Source: JAJYKN01 sp035516155 (GTDB lineage Bacteria; Nitrospirota; UBA9217). From it: a DNA stretch of 64,000 nucleotides. Shown in pieces: positions 1 through 9,328 of the stretch. The stretch lies in the NCBI GenBank assembly GCA_035516155.1, contig DATJAP010000001.1, positions 186,001 to 250,000 of the forward strand. The letters run 5' to 3'. Numbering within the stretch: the first letter of the stretch is position 1; the number at the start of each line of letters is the position of its first letter. Below the pieces are notes generated by a model that was given only the letters and a program-made list of their open reading frames with translations, ran no database searches and was not told the DNA's origin. The position numbers were made by a program, and so were the translations under genes.

Positions 1-148
1 AGCTTTAGTGGCAAAAACCTTGCCTCGCTGCTCCAGTGGGTGCCGGCGCTGTTCCGGATTCTGTTGAGGCGAAAGGAGCTGTAAGATATAGGGGACGAAA
101 AATACCTCCTGTAAAACGCAACCGTTTCATCTTTTTGAAATTGTCGTC

Positions 149-1231
149 TTACTTTTCAAAGAGCTTCGCGTACGTTCCGTACCCGTCCTTTACCAGGTCC
201 TCCTTGGGGATGAACCTGAGCGCCGCTGAATTCATGCAGTAGCGCAGGTGCGCCGGGGCCGGGCCGTCGTTAAATACATGGCCAAGGTGCGAGTCGGCGT
301 GTTTGCTTCGTACCTCAGTCCTGACCGAGAACAAGCTGCGGTCCTCTTTGGTTACAATGTTGCCTGGTTCGAGTGGCTTTGTGAAGCTCGGCCATCCTGT
401 GCCGGAATCGTATTTGTCGAGGGAGCTGAACAGGGGCTCGCCGGAGACGATATCGACATAGATCCCCGGCTTGTGGTTGTCCCAGTATTCATTGCCAAAC
501 GGCGGCTCTGTGCCTTCCTGTTGAGTCACATCGTACTGCATCGGGGTCAGTCTTTTTTTCAACTCTTCCTTGGATGGCTTCCTATAGACACTGGTGTTAT
601 TGTCTTCGGCTTTTTCTGTGCGTATCATCTCATCCTTTCCCCAAACCTTTGCTAGATACTGGTCGCGGCCCGAGTTATACCGGTAGAACTTATACCGGAC
701 CGGGTTCTTTTTCCAGTAGTCCTGATGGTACTCCTCGGCGCGGTAAAAGGGGCCGGCAGGCCGGATCTCAGTGACGATTGGTTTATTGAACCGCCCCGAT
801 CGTTCAAGGTCCTTTTTCGATTCTTCTGCCAGCCGCTTTTGTTCCTCGCTGTGATAAAAGATGGCGGACTTGTACGACGGCCCGCGGTCAACGAACTGGC
901 CGCCGTCATCAGTGGGGTCAATCTGTTTCCAGAACACGTCAAGAAGCTTCTTGTAGCTCACCTTCGCAGGATCATAGGTGATCTCGACGGATTCCAGGTG
1001 GCCCGTGGTTTCGGAAGTCACATCCTGATAGGTTGGATTGACGATGTGCCCGCCGGTGTAGCCGGATACGACCTCTTTTACTCCATCCAGCTTCTCGAAA
1101 GGCGGGGTCATGCACCAAAAGCATCCTCCCGCGAAGGTAGCTTTTTCAACAGGCGGCATAGTGCTTGCGTTGGCTTGGGTAACCAGGAGCGGCAGAACCA
1201 GCAATGTCCCTATCAACAATTTCTCAAACAT
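149..1231 (-). CDS. msrAB: Exported bifunctional methionine sulfoxide reductase MsrA/MsrB
   Basis: Repairs oxidised methionine in envelope proteins; the MsrA part reduces the S epimer and the MsrB part the R epimer. The 360 aa product starts with a signal peptide (cut near residue 22, after QANA). The MsrA domain (about 30-185) carries GGCFWC, with Cys37 as the expected nucleophile. The MsrB domain (about 218-345) has SGTGWPSF and RYCMNSAALRF with catalytic Cys332. The zinc CxxC pairs of many MsrB proteins are absent, and the usual Cys of SGCGWPSF is Thr, so recycling must use another cysteine or an external reductant. The ATG lies 2 bp after the stop of the upstream small gene, whose end carries the AGAGGAAC ribosome site, so the two genes are translationally linked. 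Family assignment is secure; periplasmic location is inferred from the signal peptide. Confidence 0.96.
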   Translation of the reverse strand: MFEKLLIGTLLVLPLLVTQANASTMPPVEKATFAGGCFWCMTPPFEKLDGVKEVVSGYTGGHIVNPTYQDVTSETTGHLESVEITYDPAKVSYKKLLDVFWKQIDPTDDGGQFVDRGPSYKSAIFYHSEEQKRLAEESKKDLERSGRFNKPIVTEIRPAGPFYRAEEYHQDYWKKNPVRYKFYRYNSGRDQYLAKVWGKDEMIRTEKAEDNNTSVYRKPSKEELKKRLTPMQYDVTQQEGTEPPFGNEYWDNHKPGIYVDIVSGEPLFSSLDKYDSGTGWPSFTKPLEPGNIVTKEDRSLFSVRTEVRSKHADSHLGHVFNDGPAPAHLRYCMNSAALRFIPKEDLVKDGYGTYAKLFEK

Positions 1232-1233
1232 GA

Positions 1234-1596
1234 TCAGTTCCTCTCTTTCATCTTCATTGTTTCCACATATGTCCCTGCCTTCTTCAAGGCCGTTTCCATC
1301 TCTTCGATCGTGATCACCTTTGGATCGTAATAAACAGTGTCTGTCTCATGAACGTAATGAAAACCTGTCTCGATCTTTTGAATTCCATTTAGCCCCTGGA
1401 GGGCTGCCTTGCCTTCGTCATAACACTTGACCTTGAAGATCACCTTCGACATTCCCGTTTCCTGTGCCAAGGCTACGCGGTCACCTGCGAACAGGGACTG
1501 GTATGCTGTCCTGACAGTTCCGCCTGCATAAGTGAGCAGCGCAAGGAGAGCAATGGCGAACACCGCAATGCCTGTGGCAATGAATTTTGTCTTCAT
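1234..1596 (-). CDS. Small exported HMA-like (ferredoxin-fold) protein
   Basis: A 120 aa protein with an N-terminal hydrophobic export segment or anchor (about residues 5-27). It is followed by a domain whose spacing and pattern resemble the heavy-metal-associated fold (conserved VIFKVKCYDEGKAAL start, ALKKAG end). The metal-binding CxxC of true HMA domains is missing; only one Cys remains. A clear GGGGAGG-type ribosome site precedes the ATG. The gene runs into msrAB with a 2 bp gap, so the two are almost certainly co-transcribed. Function is unknown. It could be a protein partner of the reductase rather than a metal chaperone. The fold is inferred from sequence pattern only. Confidence 0.75.
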   Translation of the reverse strand: MKTKFIATGIAVFAIALLALLTYAGGTVRTAYQSLFAGDRVALAQETGMSKVIFKVKCYDEGKAALQGLNGIQKIETGFHYVHETDTVYYDPKVITIEEMETALKKAGTYVETMKMKERN

Positions 1597-1846
1597 GAAT
1601 ACCTCCCCAATAGACTTGCCTTATGAGTTTACTTCGTTATCTGTTTTCCTCTGTGCCCTCTGTGGTTCCCTGCTTTATCTTTATATTTGATTGAAAGATA
1701 CCTCTTTAAGGTCACGAAATCATCACAACGGGATAAAATAATGGTCACTGGAATGCATAGGACTAAAGGCTGATTAAATCGGACAAAGGGAACACGCACG
1801 TTTATAGCCAGTCCCGATTAACGGGTAGGGTGAACGTGATGGCGTT

Positions 1847-1874
1847 GGAAAAACCGGCGCGAAGAACGCGCCGG
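1847..1874 (-). terminator. Rho-independent terminator after the molybdoenzyme gene
   Basis: A perfect 8 bp GC stem (CCGGCGCG / CGCGCCGG, 5 nt loop) lies a few bases past the stop of the minus-strand gene. On that strand it is followed by a short T run. It separates the molybdoenzyme gene from the small-HMA/msrAB pair, so that pair probably has its own promoter. Confidence 0.75.
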
Positions 1875-1879
1875 AAATC

Positions 1880-3505
1880 TTAAAATTTCTGGCTTTTGCT
1901 GAACAGGCCGGAGGCGCCGCTGGGAGCGGGTGGCTTCGCTTCAACGATCTGCGGGGTTCCGCTCCCGTCATAACAGCGTACCGTGAAGTTGTGCTTGCCC
2001 GGCTGGAACGGCCAGTCATAGCGCCAGATCACCCACGTCGTTTGCGACAAAGGGGTTCTGATTGCAGCCGCCTGCCAGGAACTGTCATCAACCTGCACTT
2101 CGACCTTCGAGATTCCGCGGGCGCCCGCGTGGGCGATGCCGCCGATGGGAACCAGTTTCCGCTGGTCAGCGCTGATGATCGTCATATCGACGGCGATGGT
2201 ATCGATCACGGACGTTGCCTTCATCTTTGCGACCTTGTCCCATCCGCGGACCACCCAGTAGCCCGGTTCCCAATGGTCCATTGCCTCGATGGACTCGATC
2301 CATTTGGGCTGCTTCATTCCGTGTACGTCCGGAATGTAGACCCGCAGCGGAAAGCCGTGATCGTCATGCAGCGGCACTCCATCCCAGGCGTAGGCCAGCA
2401 TTACCCGCTCGTCTGCCATGATCGTTTCCAGGGGCAGGGTTTCCCAGAATCCGTCTGCTGAACTGATTTTTAGATGAGTGGCGTTGGGCTTCAGGCCGAG
2501 GTCGGGCAGGAAGCTCTTCAGGCTGACGCCGGTCCAGCGGGTCGTTCCTATAAGATCGCCGCCCACCGGGTTGGAGATGCAGGACAGAGTGACGAACTGG
2601 TGCATGGGTTCATAGCGTTGGATATCGTCCAGCGTAAAGGACAGGGGCTTTTCGACCATTCCTCTTATCTTGAGCCGCCACGTCATGCCGTCGATCTTCG
2701 GCGGGGTCGTGTTGATGTCAATGCGGTAGTGTCGCTCCAGGGGGGTAAATTCGGGCCGCGTGCCGGGCGCTGGCTTGACAGCGGCGCCGGCGTTCGGCAG
2801 GGCGTGCGTTGCGGACCAGGGCATCAGGCTCGACAATTTCATCCGGCTGTGGCGCTCCGACAGAAGACCTACGATTGCCCCACTCACCGTGATGGTCGCA
2901 GTGTACCCCGCAAGCCGGATCAGGAATTTACGCCTGTTGACCTGTTGAACGGATGGTTGAAGATCCGAATCCCTCTCGACGGACACGCTGAGGTCAGACA
3001 GCCGCAGGTAAACCACGCCGAACGTCATTCCCCAGGAGGAAAAGACGAACAGAATCCAGAGCGCGTTGACCATCGGCGGGGCGACGGCTGTCTTGCCAAG
3101 AAAGGAACTGATGAGCACGGCGGGAATGGCCGCGAGCAATCCGAGGAAAAAACCAGACACGTAAGCATATCGACCGCGCAGTGCGCGTATCACGCTGAAG
3201 AGAACGGCGCCGGCAACGACGCCTGTGATAAAGAGACCGACAATCCCCATTGCCTGCTCAATGATCTTGGCGACTGCCGATGTGGGACCGAGGTGCAACC
3301 CGCGGATGGCAACCACCATGGCGCCGATAACAAATTCGATGAGTGCTCCCGGCAGTACGCGGGTCGTCCAGTCGAACACATCAAAGGGTACGAAGGGCAG
3401 GTCCGCCAGGCGCCATCCCGCATAAAAGACGGCGATGAGTGCTGCAGTCAGCAATGCCCCAACTACTGATCCGATAAGAACTCCCGGCGCTCCCCGCATC
3501 TTCAT
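1880..3505 (-). CDS. Membrane-anchored sulfite-oxidase-fold molybdopterin oxidoreductase
   Basis: A 541 aa protein. The first ~190 residues form several transmembrane helices. After a further hydrophobic segment (about 200-220) comes a sulfite oxidase/YedY-type molybdopterin domain (about 255-530). The expected molybdenum-ligand Cys is in TLSCISNPVGGDLIG, followed by TRWTGVSL and the conserved WxxxxP core. The start was placed at 3505 because GAGAGGAGA sits 6 bp upstream; an in-frame ATG at 3550 lacks such a site. The substrate is not shown by sequence. YedY (MsrP) reduces methionine sulfoxide, and MsrAB lies next door on the same strand, so a shared repair role is possible but inferred. The helices may anchor the enzyme or pass electrons from the quinone pool, although no heme-binding pattern was recognised. 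Confidence 0.88.
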   Translation of the reverse strand: MKMRGAPGVLIGSVVGALLTAALIAVFYAGWRLADLPFVPFDVFDWTTRVLPGALIEFVIGAMVVAIRGLHLGPTSAVAKIIEQAMGIVGLFITGVVAGAVLFSVIRALRGRYAYVSGFFLGLLAAIPAVLISSFLGKTAVAPPMVNALWILFVFSSWGMTFGVVYLRLSDLSVSVERDSDLQPSVQQVNRRKFLIRLAGYTATITVSGAIVGLLSERHSRMKLSSLMPWSATHALPNAGAAVKPAPGTRPEFTPLERHYRIDINTTPPKIDGMTWRLKIRGMVEKPLSFTLDDIQRYEPMHQFVTLSCISNPVGGDLIGTTRWTGVSLKSFLPDLGLKPNATHLKISSADGFWETLPLETIMADERVMLAYAWDGVPLHDDHGFPLRVYIPDVHGMKQPKWIESIEAMDHWEPGYWVVRGWDKVAKMKATSVIDTIAVDMTIISADQRKLVPIGGIAHAGARGISKVEVQVDDSSWQAAAIRTPLSQTTWVIWRYDWPFQPGKHNFTVRCYDGSGTPQIVEAKPPAPSGASGLFSKSQKF

Positions 3506-3729
3506 GGTCTTCTCCTCTCTTTCTCGATGAATAGGGTTGTCATGATCCACTTCTTTTCATTTTTGTCGCTATTTCAACAGGGGTAAACGTCAACCGGAGA
3601 AACTTCGCGAATTCGAGCGAAGACGCCTGTGTCCGCGCCCTCCGAACGACTGCTGCGATTCCCGCGTTAATAATCGAAGGCTTGTGGACTTATCCGGTCC
3701 CTCCTCGTCGCAGTGCCTTGAGGCGGACG

Positions 3730-5727
3730 TCACACGGGTAGGAGCGGCTGTCCGCAGGTAGGGCACCGCTCCACTTCCCGGTGTTTACTCAGATACCGCT
3801 GCGCAACGATGATGAACGCGGCGTGGCTCCACATAAGGGGGGAAACCGAAACCACGTCTCCAGTAAAGGGATTAACCTGCTCTGCGAGGACCCCTGACAG
3901 CAGCGCCCTTTCACAAACCCAGTTCAAAACGGCGACTGACTTCCGCAACTCGGCCTTGTTCTTCGCCTTTTCGATCAGGTATTGTGCATACCACAGCGTA
4001 CTGATGATCCAGGGGTTGCCGGGGACGTCCGGGCTGGGCACGGCCACGCTTTGATAACGGTCGAATTCGTACCTCGCCAGCCCACCGATCTCCGTCTGGC
4101 ACCAAAGCTTGTCTTTCAACGCTTCGATGGTATTGACAACCTTCTCATCCGATGCCGAGAAAACACCGAAGGCGAAGAGCCCGCAGAGGCTCGCATCAAG
4201 CCTGAAATCCTTCTGCGGCGAGCCATCACGATCGGAAACTCCGTTCATGAATCTCCCGGATTCATGGTTAAAGAGATGCTCCTCGAGGGCAGCCTTGATT
4301 CTGTCAGCCGCAGTCCGGTATTTTTCCCCGAGTTCCGTCTCGCCGAAGGAAGAGGTAAAATTACCTGCCGCATTCAGCCCGGCGATGACGGCACAGGTGG
4401 TAAACGTGTGAACTCCAAGGCGTTCTTCCCAGAGGTCATACGAGGGCAGGGGAAGCCCTGTTCTCTGGTCAACGAAATCGCACAGAAAGTCGGCGGCGGC
4501 CTTGATGACCTTCCGGTAGAGGGGCTTGATGAACTCAACGTCCTTGAACAGCCTGAAATGCTCCCAGAGTGCCCAGAGCACGAGCCCCGTCTCATCCTCC
4601 TGGATGGGGAGATGAGGCTTTCCTTCCAGGACCCAGGGATGCCATGAACTCGCGAGGGAACCATCGGGGTTATATTTGTGCATGAAAAAACCGTTTTTCC
4701 CGATGATCTCGCTGCAGAATTCAAAGAACTTCTGCGCGGGTATTGGAAAGCCGGCGACGTCGAAGGCATGCGCCGCAAGCGCTCCGTCTCTCGGCCACAT
4801 ATATGCGTAGGTGTCCCTGGCGAACTGAAGGATGTCGGAATCATTCGCGGCTACGACCGCGCCGTTGATGCCTATGTGCGTCCTCAGGATGAGGAGGCTC
4901 CGGGTATAAAGCCGGACGATGGCATCGGGCAGGTCACCGAATTTCATGCGCTCCCGGTTGAGCCATAGCCTCCAGTAATCGGCCGTCCTCGCGATGAAGT
5001 ATCCCGGCGTTCTCCGGACGACGAGATCATTCAGCCGCTTCACCCCTTTCCAGTCAACGCAGGCTGCCATCCAGTAGTATGCTTGCGATGTTTGGCCGGG
5101 CGGAATTACCATGTGCACGGCGCAAACCGAGTCCACCGAACCCTGCGAAACGGGATTGCCGGAAAGAACACCGTCTTCGGCATCAACCCATGTACCGCTC
5201 AGTCCCTTGGTCTCCTTTACGCCGGCGGCGAACTGGGCGACACCGACGCCGCTTTCCGTCAGGGCATTAACGAAAAAATATCTCCTTCCCTTGTAATGGA
5301 GAAGGCCCTTCTCTTCCGGCTTGAAACAGACCGTATCACCGATATCCGAGCCGGAGATGTGGAAATCATGATGGAAGAAGAGGCGGAGCTCGATGGGCTG
5401 CGACAAAACATTCTTTACCGTAATCTCCCGCACGTAGATATTTTCGTGGAAGTCTACGGCGTCCCTCATCATGATATCCAGGCCGACGGCCTTGCTCACA
5501 AGCTTGATCCTCGCCACGAGGGTGTCATCTTCGTAGTCCAGCGACCGACTCCAGTCGCCTTCGTCGATCCAGGAGAATGCGCCGTTCGCCCAGACACCGA
5601 CCCTAAAAACATGACCTTGGGCGTGGTTCTCGCTGCCCACGCTTGGAAAACAGATGTCCCGCACAAGCCCGGACTTATCATAGAGCATCAGCAGGGAGCC
5701 ATTCCCTATTGGTATGTCCCTCGGCAT
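3730..5727 (-). CDS. GH15 family glycoside hydrolase (glucoamylase-like)
   Basis: A 665 aa protein with the bacterial GH15 layout: an N-terminal beta-sandwich (about 1-260), then an alpha/alpha barrel containing YAYMWPRDGALAAHA, a QEDETGLVLWAL segment and the late EQVNPFTG segment. The glutamates in the last two are the expected acid/base pair. It probably releases glucose from alpha-glucans or related alpha-glucosides. No signal peptide is seen from the chosen start, so it is likely cytoplasmic and could act on storage glycogen. The ATG at 5727 has AAGGTGG upstream; the open frame extends 40 codons further but that part looks non-coding. An unusual feature is the C-terminal CPTCGQ, a single CxxC like half a zinc ribbon. 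Specificity (glucoamylase or trehalase-type GH15) cannot be settled by eye. Confidence 0.92.
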   Translation of the reverse strand: MPRDIPIGNGSLLMLYDKSGLVRDICFPSVGSENHAQGHVFRVGVWANGAFSWIDEGDWSRSLDYEDDTLVARIKLVSKAVGLDIMMRDAVDFHENIYVREITVKNVLSQPIELRLFFHHDFHISGSDIGDTVCFKPEEKGLLHYKGRRYFFVNALTESGVGVAQFAAGVKETKGLSGTWVDAEDGVLSGNPVSQGSVDSVCAVHMVIPPGQTSQAYYWMAACVDWKGVKRLNDLVVRRTPGYFIARTADYWRLWLNRERMKFGDLPDAIVRLYTRSLLILRTHIGINGAVVAANDSDILQFARDTYAYMWPRDGALAAHAFDVAGFPIPAQKFFEFCSEIIGKNGFFMHKYNPDGSLASSWHPWVLEGKPHLPIQEDETGLVLWALWEHFRLFKDVEFIKPLYRKVIKAAADFLCDFVDQRTGLPLPSYDLWEERLGVHTFTTCAVIAGLNAAGNFTSSFGETELGEKYRTAADRIKAALEEHLFNHESGRFMNGVSDRDGSPQKDFRLDASLCGLFAFGVFSASDEKVVNTIEALKDKLWCQTEIGGLARYEFDRYQSVAVPSPDVPGNPWIISTLWYAQYLIEKAKNKAELRKSVAVLNWVCERALLSGVLAEQVNPFTGDVVSVSPLMWSHAAFIIVAQRYLSKHREVERCPTCGQPLLPV

Positions 5728-6043
5728 GTCATTCCACCTTTTCAAACTGCAGCTACAAAGGAGCGAGAACAACGCGATAAGCTGGCAAGCAGGATATCTT
5801 TCAATGATTATATCATACGCCCGCGTCGATAGGTTCTGGCAGGTCAAGGAATCAGATAGTCACCTGGTATCGGAAATGAAAGATTTTTTTTATGCTCGAA
5901 ATTGCAGATTGGAAGCTGTAGATCGGCGGTCAGGTATTGCCAAAAAAGTGAATGATTCCGGTTGCCGGTTTTCTTAACTGTTCCCCCTGAAGTCCCCAAA
6001 TTTTTGCGTTTTTCATCCGGAAACTTTAAGCCTCCACGCCAAA

Positions 6044-6098
6044 AACCCATCCAACAAAACCCATTCAAACCCATTCAACGTTCAACCCATTCAACGTT
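6044..6098. repeat. Short degenerate tandem repeat (AACCCATTCAA units)
   Basis: Four imperfect copies of a unit of about 11-15 bp, AACCCATTCAA(CGTT), lie head to tail. They end directly against the -35 box of the promoter module before murJ. The rest of the 5848-6278 gap between the divergent GH15 and murJ genes is AT-rich and shows no gene. Confidence 0.7.
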
Positions 6099-6099
6099 A

Positions 6100-6130
6100 T
6101 TGACATCGCGCAGAATCAGGCATATATTCG
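6100..6130 (+). promoter_or_regulatory. Promoter module copy 1 (upstream of murJ)
   Basis: TTGACA at 6100-6105 and TATATT at 6123-6128 are separated by exactly 17 bp. The spacer ends in AATCAGGCA and the -10 box is followed by CG. The same arrangement with nearly the same spacer occurs at 8037 and 11003. Conservation of the spacer beyond the sigma70 boxes suggests a shared operator or repeat origin. The next gene start is about 150 bp downstream. Confidence 0.75.
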
Positions 6131-6278
6131 TGGCAGAATATGGTACAATCATTACCGTGAGGCTGTATAAGATTATTGACCACACGAGAAGCGATTAATC
6201 CCGAGACGATCGAGAACGCTGAGGATATCCTTTCCGTGAAGCCTAGCCGTTTCAACCATTCCATATAGACGATATACC

Positions 6279-7871
6279 GTGAAAAAAAGTCCGGCAGCAC
6301 TATCCATCGCCATTGGCATTCTACTCTCGCGCATCATGGGGCTCGTGCGAGAGCGCGTATTCGCTTATTACCTCGGCAACTCCGATGCTGCCGGCGCATT
6401 TCGAGCCGCCTTGCGCATTCCCAATCTCTTGCAGAATCTTTTCGGGGAAGGAGTCCTCTCTGCTTCGTTCATCCCCGTTTATGCAAAACTGCTGGAGGAA
6501 GGCAAGAAGGAAGAGGCTGGTCAGGCTGCTTCCGTTGTGCTTTCGATTCTTGTGTTGGTAACTGCATTACTTGTGGTCATAGGCGTAACATTCAGTCGAC
6601 CCCTTATTGAGATCCTTGCGCCTGGATTTCACGGGGAGGTTCGGGAACTGACCATCAGGATGGTTGCTATTATGTTTCCCGGGTCGGGACTCCTCGTACT
6701 GTCGGCGTGGTGTCTCGGCGTCCTCAATAGTCACCGGAAATTTTTTCTATCCTACGTCGCGCCGGTGCTCTGGAATGTGGCCATCATCGCAATTCTCGTG
6801 GGCATCGGCGGGTATTATTTGGTAAATCGTCCCGGGGCACAGACGCGGCTCGTCATCTGGGTCGCGTGGTCCACGGTCATAGGTGCGGCGCTTCAATGGG
6901 GAGTGCAGTTCCCGCACGCGTTAAAGCTTAACGGAGGATTCACCTTTTCGGTCAAAGCCCGACTGGCGCCTGTGCAAAGAATTATAACCAGATTCATGCC
7001 GGCTGTGGTCACTCGCGGCGTTGTGCAGCTGTCGGCCTATATAGACCAAGTCCTGGCAAGCTATCTCGGGCCCGCGTCTGTCGCGGCTATGGCATACGCG
7101 CAGACGATATATACTCTACCGGTGTCGTTGTTCGGGATGGCGATATCATCGGCCGCCCTGACGGAGATGTCAAGAACCACCGGGACAAGAGAGGAAATCG
7201 TCCGCGTATTGGAGGCCCGGCTGACCGCCGGAATCAGAAGGATTGCTTTTTTTGTCGTTCCATCAGCTGTGGCGTTCGTCGTCTTGGGCGACGTTGTCAC
7301 AGCGACGCTCTTCCAAACAGGGCACTTCGGCGGGTCGGATTCGCGTTTCGTCTGGTTCATCTTGGCAGGGAGCGCAATAGGGCTCGTTGCCACAACACAA
7401 TCACGCCTCTTCATATCGACCTTCTGGGCCCTCGGCAATACCAGGACGCCGCTGGGGATTGCGTGTTTCCGTGTGGCTTTAACGGCCCTCCTGGGCTTCC
7501 TTGTCGTATTTCCCATGCGTTCCCTTTTTTCGCTAGACGCCATATACTGCACGGCTACCCTCACGGCATCGGCAGGGGTCGCAGGCTGGATCGAATTTCT
7601 GCTCTTGAGATACGCTCTCACTGCAAACATCGGCCGGTTTAATCTCGGGGGCCGGATGATAATGGCGCTTTGGGGCATAGCTATCGCATCCGCCGCCGTC
7701 GCCTTAGGAGTAAAGTTGTTCATGCCTGGATTTCATGTTGTCATTCGAGGGATGGTCATACTGGGGCTCTACGTCCTGCTCTATATAGGCGGTGCTACGG
7801 CAGCACGGATCCCGGAAGCGGCGGAAGCGATTCGCCAGATCAGACGGTACTTTTCGGGCACCAAGGAATGA
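6279..7871 (+). CDS. murJ: Lipid II flippase MurJ (MviN family)
   Basis: Moves the lipid-linked peptidoglycan precursor across the inner membrane. The 530 aa product has the 14-helix MOP-superfamily pattern and the MurJ N-terminus: SRIMGLVRERVFAYYLG, FRAALRIPNLLQNLFGEGVLSASFIPVY. These contain the conserved arginines and the GEG turn of the flippase cavity. The start is a GTG at 6279 with only a weak ribosome site; it is chosen because it puts SRIMGLVRE at the usual distance from the N-terminus. It is a single gene, transcribed away from the GH15 gene, and preceded by promoter module copy 1. Confidence 0.96.
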   Translation: MKKSPAALSIAIGILLSRIMGLVRERVFAYYLGNSDAAGAFRAALRIPNLLQNLFGEGVLSASFIPVYAKLLEEGKKEEAGQAASVVLSILVLVTALLVVIGVTFSRPLIEILAPGFHGEVRELTIRMVAIMFPGSGLLVLSAWCLGVLNSHRKFFLSYVAPVLWNVAIIAILVGIGGYYLVNRPGAQTRLVIWVAWSTVIGAALQWGVQFPHALKLNGGFTFSVKARLAPVQRIITRFMPAVVTRGVVQLSAYIDQVLASYLGPASVAAMAYAQTIYTLPVSLFGMAISSAALTEMSRTTGTREEIVRVLEARLTAGIRRIAFFVVPSAVAFVVLGDVVTATLFQTGHFGGSDSRFVWFILAGSAIGLVATTQSRLFISTFWALGNTRTPLGIACFRVALTALLGFLVVFPMRSLFSLDAIYCTATLTASAGVAGWIEFLLLRYALTANIGRFNLGGRMIMALWGIAIASAAVALGVKLFMPGFHVVIRGMVILGLYVLLYIGGATAARIPEAAEAIRQIRRYFSGTKE

Positions 7872-8036
7872 TAATCTTTATTACCGGACAATCCAGGAGT
7901 ATCAGGGCATCAGGGGCTGATTATGGTTTCAATTATTTTTCTGAAGCAGAGGGACTTTCTACTCAACTAAATTCATAAATATTCAACCAAAATTCGACGG
8001 TCTCTACGCTCGCTATGCATTGCTCATTCTACAATG

Positions 8037-8067
8037 TTGACAGAGGCTTCAATCAGGCATATATTCG
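8037..8067 (+). promoter_or_regulatory. Promoter module copy 2 (upstream of the patatin lipoprotein)
   Basis: TTGACA at 8037-8042, a 17 bp spacer ending CAATCAGGCA, TATATT at 8060-8065, then CG. It matches copies 1 and 3 through the spacer end and -10 box. Downstream of the -10 it also shares AATGCCGCTC with copy 3. The coding start lies about 350 bp further on, implying a long leader. Confidence 0.75.
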
Positions 8068-8078
8068 ATCATGTGAAT

Positions 8079-8262
8079 GCCGCTCATATGGAGCGGCTGA
8101 CGTTGCAATCTAGGGGGTGGTCCTACCAATGACCAGTATTTTATTGAAGTGAAGAATATCGGTTGAATCATCCGGGATCGGATCCTTTCTGAACCCGTAA
8201 GAGTTGCCATTTTTGGGAACTTATAGAGAACCAAGCTGTGTTTGACAGTCAAAATACTGGTC
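8079..8262 (+). promoter_or_regulatory. Leader palindromes before the patatin gene
   Basis: Just after promoter copy 2 there is a perfect 7 bp hairpin, GCCGCTC-atatg-GAGCGGC (8079-8097). Further on, GACCAGTATTTT (8131-8142) and AAAATACTGGTC (8251-8262) form a perfect 12 bp inverted repeat separated by about 108 bp. No coding frame explains them. They may be protein-binding sites or a structured leader. The rest of the 7872-8422 gap shows nothing recognisable. Confidence 0.5.
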
Positions 8263-8422
8263 CCTTGGCATGGGTAATCCTGGTTCTCTTTACCCCAATC
8301 GACCGAGCCGATGACCAGGCTTAACCTGGCGTTCAGCCGGGAGTCGCGAGACAGGAGGAACATTGCATCCCCTTCGTTGTGCATCCGGCATCACATCCCC
8401 TTTCAGGTTTCACGAGGCACTT

Positions 8423-9328
8423 ATGAAGAAAATTACATTGCTGTCCATCGTTATAACCATGAGCGTGCTTGCTTCCTGTGCCGCCCCAAAGGCACCTCTT
8501 GTGACGGAGCTTCCAAAACCGAAGATAGCTCTCGTGCTCGGCGGGGGCGCTGCCCGAGGATTCGCGCACGTAGGCGTAATACGGGCGCTCGAGCAGGAGA
8601 AGATCCCGATCGACATGATCATTGGGACGAGCGTCGGCAGCCTCATCGGCGCGATTTATGCAAATAATCCGAACAGCTTCGAGCTTGAATGGACAGCGTT
8701 TACGCTCGAAAAGGATAGTCTCTTCGACTATGGGATCCTGAACGCGCTCACTAGCATGGGCATGGCCAAGGGCGATAAACTCGAGGAGTTCGTGAGAACG
8801 AAGATTGCGACGACGAACATAGAGAACTTGAAGCTGCCCTTTGCGGCCGTTGCGACCGATCTGAACCGCGGCACGCGCGTCGTGCTTGACCGCGGCTCAG
8901 TGGCAAAAGCAGTCCATGCAAGTAGCGCCGTCCCCGGCGTGTTCGCGCCCGTGGATTATGAAGGCCGGCTACTCGTCGACGGCGGGGTGCTGGACAATAT
9001 CCCGATCGACGTCGCACGCGAGAAGGGGGCCGATATCGTGATCGCAGTGGATATCAGCGAGAATGTGGTGAACTACAACATTACGAACCTCGTTGACGTG
9101 ATGCTCCAGGCCGTGAACATCATGTTTAGTGAAAATGTCAAGTACAAGGAAAAGGAGGCTGATGTGCTCATCGCGCCGGCCGTGGGAAACGTGGCCATGC
9201 TGGACTTTTCCCAGAAGAAGCGCTGTATGCAGGCGGGGATCGACGCAGTGCAAATGGCCGTGCCGGAAATCAAGAGGAAAATCGAGGAGTGGACGAAGAA
9301 AAAACAATCGCGGGAAAAAACACCATGA
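8423..9328 (+). CDS. Patatin-like phospholipase lipoprotein (RssA/NTE-like)
   Basis: A 301 aa lipoprotein with lipobox LASC (Cys19) and a patatin domain. It has the oxyanion motif GGGAARG (40-46), the nucleophile elbow GTSVG (Ser70) and the dyad aspartate in VDGG (Asp186). All catalytic elements are present, so a lipid acyl hydrolase acting at the inner or outer membrane is likely; the substrate is unknown. The start at 8423 was chosen for its upstream GAGG and for the signal sequence; the open frame extends 20 codons upstream. It stands alone behind promoter module copy 2 and a long leader. Confidence 0.93.
   Translation: MKKITLLSIVITMSVLASCAAPKAPLVTELPKPKIALVLGGGAARGFAHVGVIRALEQEKIPIDMIIGTSVGSLIGAIYANNPNSFELEWTAFTLEKDSLFDYGILNALTSMGMAKGDKLEEFVRTKIATTNIENLKLPFAAVATDLNRGTRVVLDRGSVAKAVHASSAVPGVFAPVDYEGRLLVDGGVLDNIPIDVAREKGADIVIAVDISENVVNYNITNLVDVMLQAVNIMFSENVKYKEKEADVLIAPAVGNVAMLDFSQKKRCMQAGIDAVQMAVPEIKRKIEEWTKKKQSREKTP

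Noticed and set aside
2474..3469. 331-codon plus-strand frame opposite the molybdoenzyme gene
   Set aside because: Antisense shadow of a secure gene with no recognisable domain or start signal.
5083..5832. Long plus-strand frame opposite the GH15 gene
   Set aside because: Lies wholly antisense to a secure gene and has no domain; a codon-bias shadow.
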